From Bradyrhizobiaceae bacterium (GTDB lineage: Bacteria; Bacteroidota; Ignavibacteria; Kapaibacteriales; Kapaibacteriaceae): a stretch of 64,000 nucleotides of DNA. Of this stretch, positions 34,664-43,882 are shown one piece after another. Position 1 is the stretch's first letter, and the number at the start of each line of letters is the position of its first letter. The stretch is from contig JAGFIZ010000089.1 of NCBI GenBank assembly GCA_024103135.1, forward strand, positions 1 to 64,000, in the 5' to 3' direction. A program made the position numbers and the translations under genes. The notes beneath the pieces were generated by a model that had not been told where the DNA came from, made no database searches, and saw nothing but the letters and a program-made list of their open reading frames with translations.

Positions 34664-36473
34664 GCATGGCCAGGCGCCAGACAAACAGTGCATGCTGGTT
34701 GTTGCCTGCATGGTATGCCGATAGAACGGCGTGCAGCTTGTCCTTGTTTACCCATTCATACAACTCTGTCCACTCTCCATCCAACAATGGTGCGAGTGCA
34801 CCACGTAGCCAACGTACGTGTCCGGGTGTGATGAAGCCCGTCTTATCCTTCCTGTCGAGCACCTCGTCGGGCACAATGCCGCGCATTCCTGCACGCAACA
34901 CGCGTTTGGTTTCGCCACGATAGACCTTGTGGCTGTTCGGAAGGGAAAAGCAGAACTGCACAAGACGATGATCCAGGAATGGTACGCGACTCTCGATGCT
35001 GAAGGCCATGGAGTTCAAGTCTTCCGTATGCAACAACGTCGGCAAGAGCGTCACATGAATAAGGTTGTAGAGGAAGGCGTTTAGTCGTGAACCTGACGGC
35101 ATCTCCAGACGCAGCGGCACCGACGATGCAGGCATGGTAAAAATCCATGGATAGGTACGCTGCAGCTCCAGGGCATAGAGCTGTGGCTCGTCGCGGAGCG
35201 CTGTGAGGATGCTCTTTGCGAGGACGTTCAGTTGTTTGCCCGTTCCGTATGACTGACGGTGAGAGTGTGCTCTCCATTCCGAGCATGCCTCGCCAATCTT
35301 GCCAGAGCGTAAGCTATCGGCAATTACGCGATACAGACTGTGCATGTAGCCGCCCATGATCTCGTCGGACCCTTGTCCGTCCAACACCACCTTTACGCCA
35401 TGTTCTGCTGCGAGCTGCATGACGAAATACTGACTAATGTAGCTGCTCGAAGGGAGCGGTGCGTCCATCATCCAGACGATGCGCTCAAGAGCAGCCGCCA
35501 CGTCCTTGTCGGTAGGCGAGATGTAGTGCGCTTCGATCTGCGGATAGCGCCGGAGCACGTAGTCGATGTATGGTCGCTCGTCGACGTTCCCCGCTCCCTC
35601 ATAGTAAGCCGTAAACGTCTTCACCACATGTTCATCGGTTGCAGAAGCAAGGGTACTCGCAATGGACGTACTGTCGAGTCCGCCACTCAAGCACACACCC
35701 ATAGGCACATCTCTTCGCGACGTAAGCTTTACACTGTCGACGAAGAGTTCACGAAACATCGAAGCATGTTCATCAAAGCCCAACGTACTCGTCGGGTGTG
35801 TATCCAACGAAGCATACTGCTCGATCTGAACAACACCATCGCGCCACGTAAGGTTATGGGCAGGGGGCAGGGCTAGTACGTCGGTGAAATACGTTTCCTG
35901 CCAATGGTGCATCCAGCCAAGGTAGAGGCCGCGGATCACCTGATTCTGGTTGAGTGCCGACGTGACCAACGGTGAGCATCGGACGCCCTTGATCTCGCTG
36001 GCAATGTGCAGTCGACCATTCTGTAGCGCATAGTGAAACGGTTTGATACCAAACCGATCACGTGAACAGAACAGCGTCTGCGATGTCTGATCCCAGATGG
36101 CAAAGGCCCACATGCCGATGAAGCGTTGAACGGATTGCGGACCCCACCGTTCGTAGGCTGCAAGAATGACTTCCGTGTCGCCACTCGTCGTAAAGTGCAC
36201 GCCATCCGCTTCGAGTTCTGCGCGCAATTCCAGATAGTTGTACACCTCGCCATTGTAGGCAATGGTATACTTGCCCTTGGTAAAGGGCTGGTGACTTGCA
36301 GCACTAAGGTCAATGATGCTGAGTCTGTTATGCCCGAGCGTGATGGGTCCGTCTTGAAAAATCTGACGGTGATCTGGTCCACGATGACCCATGATCTCCA
36401 ACATGCGCGCGGCAATCGCTTGGGCATCATCTGAGCCAAGGGTACGATCGGCAAGAGCAACAAAACCACACAT
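34635..36473 (-). CDS. asnB: Glutamine-hydrolysing asparagine synthetase
   Basis: 612 residues. N-terminal class II glutaminase with nucleophile Cys2 (MCGFVAL), HRGPDHRQI, GHNRLSIIDLS, YNGEVYNYLELR, TSGDTEVIL. ATP-binding synthetase domain with SGGLDSTSIAS and DGQGSDEIMGGY, plus C-terminal RVPFLDH. Such enzymes in surface-polysaccharide clusters often amidate a sugar acid rather than make asparagine; the heparinase-like and flippase genes next to it make that plausible. Divergent from the heparinase-like gene by 24 bp. Confidence 0.93.
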   Translation of the reverse strand: MCGFVALADRTLGSDDAQAIAARMLEIMGHRGPDHRQIFQDGPITLGHNRLSIIDLSAASHQPFTKGKYTIAYNGEVYNYLELRAELEADGVHFTTSGDTEVILAAYERWGPQSVQRFIGMWAFAIWDQTSQTLFCSRDRFGIKPFHYALQNGRLHIASEIKGVRCSPLVTSALNQNQVIRGLYLGWMHHWQETYFTDVLALPPAHNLTWRDGVVQIEQYASLDTHPTSTLGFDEHASMFRELFVDSVKLTSRRDVPMGVCLSGGLDSTSIASTLASATDEHVVKTFTAYYEGAGNVDERPYIDYVLRRYPQIEAHYISPTDKDVAAALERIVWMMDAPLPSSSYISQYFVMQLAAEHGVKVVLDGQGSDEIMGGYMHSLYRVIADSLRSGKIGEACSEWRAHSHRQSYGTGKQLNVLAKSILTALRDEPQLYALELQRTYPWIFTMPASSVPLRLEMPSGSRLNAFLYNLIHVTLLPTLLHTEDLNSMAFSIESRVPFLDHRLVQFCFSLPNSHKVYRGETKRVLRAGMRGIVPDEVLDRKDKTGFITPGHVRWLRGALAPLLDGEWTELYEWVNKDKLHAVLSAYHAGNNQHALFVWRLAMLRAFVRQTL

Positions 36474-36497
36474 AGGGATACGAAGTTAAGTTGAGGT

Positions 36498-38057
36498 ATG
36501 GACGCCATTTCAATTTTGCGATTGCTTGCCGGTTCTGCACGACCCTTTGTATGGGGCAAACTCCGCGCGCGAATTGGTGGCGTAAAGCCCGTCGTGATGG
36601 AGACTGGCGGACGTGATCCGCGGGTTGTGCTGGAGCAGGCACGCAACCATGAGTGGTTTGCTGGCGTGAGTGAAGAAGCCCTTGCCTCGTGGACATCACA
36701 ACATCCAACGACGGATACAAGCATGTGGGCCGTGTCCATGGACGTCGGCATTCGGCTGCACAATCTCTGTCATGCTACACTTGCCTTCCCAGCGACTCCA
36801 TCAGTACACGATGATGCCATCTACCATCACGCACAGTGGGTATGGAAGCATCTGGAACGCAGTGGCGGGATGGCAACCTCGCATTTGCTAGGCGGTCTGC
36901 TAGGGCTTGTTGCTGCGGCAGCGGTGACGAATGAGCAGGTGACCAATTCGCAACCAGGCGGTATTGACTCTTCAACACGTTCGCGGCATGCTGAAATTCA
37001 ATCTTACGGCCTCCAGGCAGCGGCCATGTTGCATGCAGAGATTCGCAAACAAATCTTGGCCGATGGTATGAGCTTCGAAGCCAGTACCGCCTATCATCGG
37101 CATGTGGTGGACATTCTCGTCTGGTCGGCCTTCTGGCTCAATCGTCACCCGACACTTTCCGGTACGCTCGACGAACAGTGGTGGCGAGTACTCGACGCAG
37201 CAGTCGATGCCTTGCATGTACTTGAAGCCGCTGGTATGCCCATGATTGGTGATAATGACGATGGTATGGCCGTGAAGACTCAGCAACGCTTTCCCGGCAC
37301 GCCCTCCACACAGTTGCTCTGGGAAACCTACGCTCAGCTACGTCAGCGGACTCCAAAGCCCCCTGCCATCCCTTCGCATAGAGCGTTTGCCGACTTCGGA
37401 CTCGACGTGTGGTTTGCCGAGCGGTATACGCTTACCGCACGATGCGGACCCATTGGACAGTATGGCAAGGGAGGCCATGCACACAACGATCAGAATAGCA
37501 TCACGCTCTTCGTAAAGGGTCAGCCCGTCATCGGCGACCCAGGCACAACCGTGTACACGGCCAATCCGGAGCAACGCAATCGTGATCGTTCGACGTGGTC
37601 ACACTCAACCGTAGCCAGTTCCCATGAGCAGTTTGATTGGCCGAAGGGGGCTGATGGACTGTTCTGGATGTTCAATACACGGCATGCACCAACGGTCGTT
37701 CAACGCTCGTCCACCCAGTGGCATGGACGTGTAGTGCATGGCAACAAGCAGAGTCATGCACATGACAGACGTCTGCGGCTTGAGTCGTCAGCCATACATG
37801 TGTATGACACCTTTGGAGTTGCAGAACCACCAGCAACCATGCTTCTGACGCTTGCGCCAAACGTCCACGCACAACAGGAAGGCGAGCAGATAATCCTCAG
37901 CGGAGCATTCGGCACCGTCCACCTTCACATCCGTGGTACGGCAAACATCGTCCCCTTCAAGAGCTATGCCCCGGCATACCTGCAACCCGTAGTCACACAG
38001 CAAATTCAGGTGCCGCTGCAGCATGGTGCACTGGAGTGGACAATAACTTTGCCGTAA
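36498..38057 (+). CDS. Heparinase II/III-family protein
   Basis: 519 residues. The N-terminal alpha toroid (about 60-290) contains FEASTAYHRHVVDIL; the C-terminal beta-sandwich begins with GKGGHAHNDQNSITLF and has GDPGTTVYT and STWSHSTV, the heparinase_II_III signature with the conserved His and Asn. No signal peptide is evident, as for many such proteins encoded in polysaccharide-biosynthesis clusters. Probably acts on an acidic polysaccharide. ATG 36498. Its stop overlaps the flippase start (TAATG). Contains two octamers in opposite orientation (37357 and 37645). Confidence 0.87.
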   Translation: MDAISILRLLAGSARPFVWGKLRARIGGVKPVVMETGGRDPRVVLEQARNHEWFAGVSEEALASWTSQHPTTDTSMWAVSMDVGIRLHNLCHATLAFPATPSVHDDAIYHHAQWVWKHLERSGGMATSHLLGGLLGLVAAAAVTNEQVTNSQPGGIDSSTRSRHAEIQSYGLQAAAMLHAEIRKQILADGMSFEASTAYHRHVVDILVWSAFWLNRHPTLSGTLDEQWWRVLDAAVDALHVLEAAGMPMIGDNDDGMAVKTQQRFPGTPSTQLLWETYAQLRQRTPKPPAIPSHRAFADFGLDVWFAERYTLTARCGPIGQYGKGGHAHNDQNSITLFVKGQPVIGDPGTTVYTANPEQRNRDRSTWSHSTVASSHEQFDWPKGADGLFWMFNTRHAPTVVQRSSTQWHGRVVHGNKQSHAHDRRLRLESSAIHVYDTFGVAEPPATMLLTLAPNVHAQQEGEQIILSGAFGTVHLHIRGTANIVPFKSYAPAYLQPVVTQQIQVPLQHGALEWTITLP

Positions 38058-39358
38058 TGAAACTCTCGGCACATCTCGGAAAGATCAGTTGGTCGTTAGG
38101 TGACAAGGTGCTCTATGTGCTGTACGGACTCGTGCAGCTACAACAGATCAAGGCCTTGCCAACGGATGTGTATGGCGTATTCTCGTTGTTGGTGGCGCTT
38201 AACACCTGGATCATGATTGTCTCGGATGGTTCGGCACTAGCAGGTTTGATTCAGTTCGGGACCGATCCTGCAGAACGATCGCGACTGAACCTCATGGGAC
38301 TAACCATCCACACCATGATTTCGGGCATCGGTGCGCTGGCCGTCTTCGTCTTCCAGGATCCTCTGGCCCACCTCTTTCACGAACCACGATTTGTGATGGT
38401 TGCCACCATGCTGCCGGTGTATTGCTTGCTTACGCTGCCACGCATGTTTTGTCTGAAGATCATCTATCGCGACATGAGAATGCGCGATCTCTTCGTGATT
38501 GACCTTGTTTGGTTTGGTGTACGAACAGGGATGACCATCTGGGCCGTACAGCATGATGAGCTCAAGACGCTTACCGACATCATCAAGATTGATTTCGTGG
38601 GTATGGCAGCAAGTTCGCTCGCTGCACTCTGGTATACACGGAAGGACCTCACCTTTGGACGTTCCGGTACCGTGTCGTTACGCACCTACCTTTCGTACGG
38701 CGTCCCCCTTGCCCTGGCCACTGCATTGAACAGCACACCGCGTCAGCTTGACGTCCTTGTAATTGCGGCCTTCTACAACGCCAGCTTCGTTGGCGTGTAC
38801 AATTCCGCAAAGAACCTCTTCCGGTTTTTTGAGCAGGCCTTCGACGCCGTTGTCACCCTCGTCTACCCAGCAGCCGTGCGCATGTTTGCCGAACAGCGCA
38901 TGGATGATCTGCAGGTGCTCATAACGAAGGCCATATCGGTGACGTTGATACCGACCGTTCTCATCCTCATCATTCTCGAGGCGGGAGGGAGCAACATCAT
39001 CGTCTGGTTCCTCGGGCAGAAGTATGTCGATGCAGTCGGCCACTTCAACGTGCTCATCCTTGCGGCGTTGGGCATGCCCTTTACGCTCATGAGCTCGATC
39101 ATTGCAGCAATGGGGCATAGTACCGTTGTCGTCCGCTACTCTGCTTACTCGTTGGTCGTTGGTATGGCAGTACTCTTTGCCGTCTGCCTTGCAGACTGGC
39201 CGTGGGCTGTCGGACTAGGGTTGGTGACAAACACCATTGTTGTTGGCTTCCTATGCACGGCGTACGTAAGAAGTTCCATTCACTTTCCACTCAAGGCGAT
39301 ATTGCGAGCGATGGATGATGTACGGAGTGCAATAGCAGGAATGCGGAGTAAGGCATGA
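38057..39358 (+). CDS. Polysaccharide flippase (Wzx/MATE-like)
   Basis: 433 residues from ATG 38057 (TAATG coupling to the previous gene); a GTG seven codons upstream is an alternative. About 12-14 hydrophobic helices of the polysaccharide-export family, for example SYGVPLALATALNSTPRQLDV and YNSAKNLFRFFEQAFD. Moves lipid-linked oligosaccharide across the inner membrane. Lies between the heparinase-like gene and an FtsX-like gene with ATGA overlap, so the four genes 36498-41318 form one operon. Confidence 0.88.
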   Translation: MKLSAHLGKISWSLGDKVLYVLYGLVQLQQIKALPTDVYGVFSLLVALNTWIMIVSDGSALAGLIQFGTDPAERSRLNLMGLTIHTMISGIGALAVFVFQDPLAHLFHEPRFVMVATMLPVYCLLTLPRMFCLKIIYRDMRMRDLFVIDLVWFGVRTGMTIWAVQHDELKTLTDIIKIDFVGMAASSLAALWYTRKDLTFGRSGTVSLRTYLSYGVPLALATALNSTPRQLDVLVIAAFYNASFVGVYNSAKNLFRFFEQAFDAVVTLVYPAAVRMFAEQRMDDLQVLITKAISVTLIPTVLILIILEAGGSNIIVWFLGQKYVDAVGHFNVLILAALGMPFTLMSSIIAAMGHSTVVVRYSAYSLVVGMAVLFAVCLADWPWAVGLGLVTNTIVVGFLCTAYVRSSIHFPLKAILRAMDDVRSAIAGMRSKA

Positions 39359-40230
39359 CGTGGTGGTTCTTGATGCGTGCTAGTGGAGCCGTGATGCGTC
39401 AGCATCCATGGACTGCACTGCGTTTGATTGCTACATCACTTGTCGGCATCCTCGTAATTGTGATGAGTGCCAGTTGGGTGCTTGCACAACTTCGGCAGGT
39501 AGATCAGGAGGCCTCGACGATACGAGTGGAAATGTTCTTGTTGCCAGAGCTGGCCGACAGTGTGGCAATGAGTACGATGAAGGTAGTCCGTGCACATCCT
39601 GGCATTACGGCCGCACGTCTTGTTCGCGAAAGCGAAGCATGGGATGAATTCTCCAGTAGTGTGGGGCCGATGGACGATTTGCGTCCAGTTGTCCACCTAC
39701 CACAGCGCATACGGATCTGGGTACAGGCAGAGTTGATGCGAGCTGACAGTCTTGCAATGCTTGCTTCGGATCTACGGACGACGCACTCCATGGTAGCAAC
39801 CGATGTTGTCTGGCCGCGCGAGTATGTTCAGGCGCTTGATGCCAGGCGAACGGATCTTGTGCTACTGGGTAGCATTGCTGTCGGCAGCATCATTATCCTC
39901 TCCCTGCTCTCGTGGATCGGCACCAATCGCACCTTCCTGGCAAGCGCAACGGAGTCAATCAAGGCGTCTACCACTCTCGGCTCGTCACGCCTTGCAGCCG
40001 TCCTCCCAACCATGTTCGTCATGGCGCTTACGACCATTGTCGGCAGTGCTCTTGCCTATGGGTGCTTCGTAGGCCTTCAGCAGTATGGTGGACTAGCCTG
40101 GATGATGCAGGTGCATCATGCCGAGGCATTGCAATGGTGTGCAGTGCTCTGTGCTGCGAATGTGCTGTTGGTAGTATGGCAGTCCGTCCGCACGGCCGGA
40201 CGCATTGCCAAGGTGCGGAGACCGCGATGA
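39355..40230 (+). CDS. ftsX: FtsX-like permease (cell division type)
   Basis: 291 residues with the FtsX plan: one N-terminal helix (about 22-45), an extracytoplasmic domain (about 50-160, EMFLLPELADS), then three helices (about 172, 220 and 265). It differs from MacB-type permeases by its small size. In the family it pairs with the ATPase FtsE and regulates amidases through EnvC-type proteins. No ftsE is adjacent; an EnvC-like gene is 5 kb further on. Overlaps the flippase stop (ATGA) and the LptF/G start (ATGA). Confidence 0.75.
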   Translation: MTWWFLMRASGAVMRQHPWTALRLIATSLVGILVIVMSASWVLAQLRQVDQEASTIRVEMFLLPELADSVAMSTMKVVRAHPGITAARLVRESEAWDEFSSSVGPMDDLRPVVHLPQRIRIWVQAELMRADSLAMLASDLRTTHSMVATDVVWPREYVQALDARRTDLVLLGSIAVGSIIILSLLSWIGTNRTFLASATESIKASTTLGSSRLAAVLPTMFVMALTTIVGSALAYGCFVGLQQYGGLAWMMQVHHAEALQWCAVLCAANVLLVVWQSVRTAGRIAKVRRPR

Positions 40231-41318
40231 TCCCGACGATGCCGACGATCATTATCTGGTATGTGGTACGCCGGTTTCTAGCCACCTTCGCGTTTACGAT
40301 CGTGGCCATGTGTCTGCTCTTTGTGATCATTGATCTCTTTGAACACCTCGAGTCATTTCTTGACCACAATGTGAGCTTTATGGGAGTTGTGTGGTACTAT
40401 GTTGTCTTTCTCCCATACATGGCCAAGCTGCTCATTCCCGTGTCCAGTCTGCTAGCAGCATTGTTCAGCGTAGGCAGGCTTGCCGCTTCGAACGAGATAA
40501 CAGCCATGAAGGCAGCAGGATTAGGCTTCTGGCGATTCCTAGCCCCCTACCTCGTCCTTGCCCTTTGTATCAGTCTTGGGCAGACCTGGTTCAACGGCTG
40601 GGTCGTCCCCAAGGCCAATACGGCCAAGCTCGAGATCGAACGTACAGAATTGCGTAGTGCCGGCGGACCTGATTTGAACAACTTGCGATTCCGTGATCAA
40701 CCAACGCGGAACGTTAGCATCGGTACCTATAACGAGCAGACGAAGGTGGCACAAGCGGTAGTCATCGAGGAGTTCGGTAGTACGCAGCATCCGCGGCTGG
40801 TGTGGCGACTTGAGGCACCGCGCATGACCTGGGTAGATGACAAGGGATGGATTGCTGACAGTGCCATGAAGCGCGTCTATGACTCTACCAAGCAGACCGT
40901 TTCGTGGGTGTACAACATCGTCATGCCCTTTACCATCCCTCACGAACAAATTCGAAAGCTGCAGGTAACGATCGACGAGCTCACGTTCGACGAGATACCC
41001 GATTACCTTGCCACGCAACGTGCAGGCGGGAAGGATACACGTCGACAAGAGATCGACTACTATGCCGGCTGGGCATTCCCATACTCCAACATCATCGTTG
41101 TCCTCATCGCCGTGCCCTTTGCTGCCGTACGTCGCAAGGGCGGTATGGCGGTAAACATTGCTGCAGCCATGATTACGGCCTTCGCCTACATCGTTCTGTC
41201 GGAGGTCATCAAAGCCGTAGGCACCGCAACGAGCTTCGATGTTGTGGTTGTTGGTTGGTCCTCGACCATTGCCTTTGCCTGCATTGCCCTGCTCGTAGTG
41301 TTTGTATTCAGACGATAG
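40227..41318 (+). CDS. LptF/LptG-family permease (lipopolysaccharide export)
   Basis: 363 residues from ATG 40227 (ATGA overlap with ftsX-like gene); open frame continues upstream within ftsX but has no start site. Six helices in two groups of three (about 10-120 and 270-360) around a periplasmic beta-jellyroll domain (about 125-250). Typical pieces: YVVRRFLATFAFTIV, LFSVGRLAASNEITAMKAAG, and FPYSNIIVVLIAVPFAA near the end. Inner-membrane part of the Lpt bridge. No lptB or second permease here. Confidence 0.9.
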   Translation: MIPTMPTIIIWYVVRRFLATFAFTIVAMCLLFVIIDLFEHLESFLDHNVSFMGVVWYYVVFLPYMAKLLIPVSSLLAALFSVGRLAASNEITAMKAAGLGFWRFLAPYLVLALCISLGQTWFNGWVVPKANTAKLEIERTELRSAGGPDLNNLRFRDQPTRNVSIGTYNEQTKVAQAVVIEEFGSTQHPRLVWRLEAPRMTWVDDKGWIADSAMKRVYDSTKQTVSWVYNIVMPFTIPHEQIRKLQVTIDELTFDEIPDYLATQRAGGKDTRRQEIDYYAGWAFPYSNIIVVLIAVPFAAVRRKGGMAVNIAAAMITAFAYIVLSEVIKAVGTATSFDVVVVGWSSTIAFACIALLVVFVFRR

Positions 41319-41351
41319 CCACCGTAATTGCACAGTCTGTAAGTTTGCCGA

Positions 41352-41963
41352 ATGATTTTTTCGCGAACGAGCTCCCTGTTAGCCCTTGTTGCTATCTGCG
41401 CCGTACTCCTCACGGGATGTCCGTCGACGCAGACCACACCGCCTGAGACCGTTGCGACCGTAAGGTCCAACATGCAGCCCGACAGTACCATTGGCTGGAT
41501 GTACTATTCACTTGATGCCGATAGCGTGATTCCTGCATCGCAGGCCAATAGCGCCAACTGGGATATTCGCATGCCATACCTATTGTGTTGCGGACAGACC
41601 AAGCAGGTTGACGTCATGCTCAACAGTGGAACCGCTGGACCAGGCAATACGAAGGGGGCTATGGTTTCGTCGCGATTTGAAAATCTAACAGCAGTACCTG
41701 AAGGTACAACACTAGTAACGGACGATTCCCTGGCATCAAACCGCATCGTTCCCGTTGCTGTTATCGGAAGCAATGTGATGTTCGTGTACGACATGTCTTC
41801 GCACACCATTCGGCCTAGTCCGGATAAGTGCCTGATAGTCCAGACCAACAGTGGCAACAAGTACAAGTTCCAGTTCACGAGCATCTACCAGGACAACAAT
41901 CCCACGCCAACCTTCATGACGCCGCTTGGCTACTATCACTTCCGGTATCAGAAGTTGCCATGA
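41352..41963 (+). CDS. HmuY-like lipoprotein
   Basis: 203 residues. Lipoprotein signal with lipobox LLTGC (Cys23). The body has the HmuY plan: WMYYSLDADSVI, NWDIRM, a Gly-rich GTAGPGNTKGAM, then CLIVQTNSGNKYKFQFTSIYQD and the C-terminal YYHFRYQKL. HmuY proteins of Bacteroidota bind haem at the cell surface; the haem ligands cannot be confirmed here. No TonB receptor is adjacent, unlike classical hmuYR. Starts 33 nt after the LptF/G gene and may be in its operon. Confidence 0.75.
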   Translation: MIFSRTSSLLALVAICAVLLTGCPSTQTTPPETVATVRSNMQPDSTIGWMYYSLDADSVIPASQANSANWDIRMPYLLCCGQTKQVDVMLNSGTAGPGNTKGAMVSSRFENLTAVPEGTTLVTDDSLASNRIVPVAVIGSNVMFVYDMSSHTIRPSPDKCLIVQTNSGNKYKFQFTSIYQDNNPTPTFMTPLGYYHFRYQKLP

Positions 41964-42024
41964 TGGTTGACATTAACCATTGAGTTTGTGTAATTAGCGC
42001 TGTCAATTCAAGAAAGTTCACGCC

Positions 42025-43005
42025 ATGTACGGAAACCTGAGCATCGTTGAAGGATCTATCGACACGACGAATGACGATCCAGAACTCCTTGCCGCCTTCG
42101 AAGCCCGAATTCAGGCAGGCGAGAAGATCGAACCACATGATTGGATGCCGACCGAGTACCGTCGGCAACTCATTCGCATGATCGAGCAACATGCACATAG
42201 CGAGATCATTGGTGCGCTACCCGAAGGCACCTGGATTACGCGTGCACCAGGGTTCAAACGCAAGATGGCGTTGATGGCAAAGGTGCAGGACGAGGTTGGT
42301 CATGCCCAGCTACTGTACAGTGCTGCAGAAACGCTTGGCAAGAGTCGTGAAGCAATGATCGACGATTTGCTGAACGGCAAGAGCAAGTACAGCAACGTGT
42401 TCAACTACCCAGCATTTACATGGGCAGATACAGCCATCATCGCATGGCTGATTGATGCATCGGCCATCATCAATCAGGTTACCAACAGCAAGGGATCCTA
42501 CGCTCCATATTGCAGAGCCCTCGAACGGATCTGTCAGGAAGAAAGCTTCCACCTGAAGTATGGCTATGATGCCGTTGTTGCACTAGCAACGGGAACGCCG
42601 ACGCAGCGTACCATGGTGCAGGAAGCACTAAACCGTTGGTGGCGTCCGATCATGCACTTCTTCGGTCCGCCTGACAAGGTCAGCGTCCACACCGAAAAGC
42701 TCGTCAAATGGAAGGTCAAGATGGCCACGAATGACGATATGCGTCAGCAATTCTTCAACCAGTACGTACCAAAGATTCTTGAACTGGGACTGACGATTCC
42801 TGATGCGCAGTTGCGTAAGGATCCGGTAAGTGGACAGTGGGAGTATGGAGATCCCGATTGGGATGAGTTCAAGCGTGTGATCAACGGCGATGGACCATGC
42901 AACAAGGAACGTCTTGCCGTGCGGCGCACAGCCGAAGAACGGGGTCGTTGGGTGCGTGAAGCGCTCCAGCAAGCCGATGAGCGATACGTAACTCCGCTGT
43001 CGTAA
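42025..43005 (+). CDS. paaA: Phenylacetyl-CoA epoxidase subunit A-like diiron oxygenase
   Basis: 326 residues, typical PaaA length. Ferritin-like four-helix diiron site: the second pair of ligands is in [13 protein letters not shown] and [13 protein letters not shown] (E-x2-H motifs), the first Glu in [13 protein letters not shown]. In the family it adds oxygen to the ring of phenylacetyl-CoA together with PaaB, C and E. None of these partners is in the window, so either they are elsewhere or this copy has another role. ATG 42025. Single gene with gaps on both sides. Confidence 0.9.
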   Translation: MYGNLSIVEGSIDTTNDDPELLAAFEARIQAGEKIEPHDWMPTEYRRQLIRMIEQHAHSEIIGALPEGTWITRAPGFKRKMALMAKVQDEVGHAQLLYSAAETLGKSREAMIDDLLNGKSKYSNVFNYPAFTWADTAIIAWLIDASAIINQVTNSKGSYAPYCRALERICQEESFHLKYGYDAVVALATGTPTQRTMVQEALNRWWRPIMHFFGPPDKVSVHTEKLVKWKVKMATNDDMRQQFFNQYVPKILELGLTIPDAQLRKDPVSGQWEYGDPDWDEFKRVINGDGPCNKERLAVRRTAEERGRWVREALQQADERYVTPLS

Positions 43006-43081
43006 TCTCGTAATGCACACCGCCTCTGCGTCGATTCGAATTCCGTTGCACACCAATCGGTGGAGGCAGCAATAGCAGATT

Positions 43082-43882
43082 ATGCCAACTCCAATCCCTC
43101 TCCCCACAAATCCCGACGATACGCTCTCGAACCTCGAGGCCTTCATTCGTTTGGTGCGCATACTGCGCATGCAATGTCCGTGGGACATGAAGCAGACCCA
43201 TGCCAGCATTTCGCACCTCCTTGTCGAAGAGGCCTACGAAACCGTAGATGCCATCGAGAAGACAGACGATGAGGAACTGTCGAAGGAGCTGGGTGACATC
43301 CTCCTGCACGTAGTAATGCATTCCGTCATGGCAGAGCAGCGCGGTGCCTTTACACTTCAGGACGTGATCAAGAAAGAGTTCAATAAACTCGTCAATCGGC
43401 ATCCGCACATCTTTGCCGACGAGGTGGCCGAGGACGAGTCGGTCGTACTCCAGAACTGGGAACGACTAAAGATGAAGGAAGGCCGCACCTCCGTGCTGGA
43501 CGGTGTTCCGAAGTCGCTCCCCGCCGCACTGCGCGCCCAACGCGTGCAAGAGAAGGCCGCCAACGTTGGATTCGATTGGCATGACAGACGAGATGTCTGG
43601 GGCAAGGTCGACGAGGAGCTGGAAGAACTCCGAGTGGAGTTGGATGAGCAGAATCATGATGCAGCAAAACGAGAGTTTGGTGACGTGCTCTTTGCACTGG
43701 TGAATGCTGCCCGACATGAGGGCATCATTGCCGAGGACGCCCTTCACGGAACAACGAACACCTTCATGTCGCGCTTTCAGTACATCGAACGTCGGGCCAT
43801 CGAAACAGGCCGAGATCTGCGTGATATGGATCTTGCAGAAATGGATGAGTTTTGGAACGAAGCAAAACAACACGGACTCTAG
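43082..43882 (+). CDS. mazG: Nucleoside triphosphate pyrophosphohydrolase MazG
   Basis: 266 residues, two tandem MazG domains. The first has CPWDMKQTHASI, EEAYETVDAIE and ELGDILLHVV (EExxE and ExxD metal sites); the second has KVDEELEELRVEL and EFGDVLFALVN. Removes abnormal or excess NTPs. Its 3' end overlaps the next gene's TTG start by 31 nt. Confidence 0.95.
   Translation: MPTPIPLPTNPDDTLSNLEAFIRLVRILRMQCPWDMKQTHASISHLLVEEAYETVDAIEKTDDEELSKELGDILLHVVMHSVMAEQRGAFTLQDVIKKEFNKLVNRHPHIFADEVAEDESVVLQNWERLKMKEGRTSVLDGVPKSLPAALRAQRVQEKAANVGFDWHDRRDVWGKVDEELEELRVELDEQNHDAAKREFGDVLFALVNAARHEGIIAEDALHGTTNTFMSRFQYIERRAIETGRDLRDMDLAEMDEFWNEAKQHGL

Noticed and set aside
39912-40226. Extended start of the LptF/G frame inside the FtsX-like gene
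   Set aside because: The extra 105 residues are an out-of-frame reading of ftsX; the ATGA at 40227 is the natural start.
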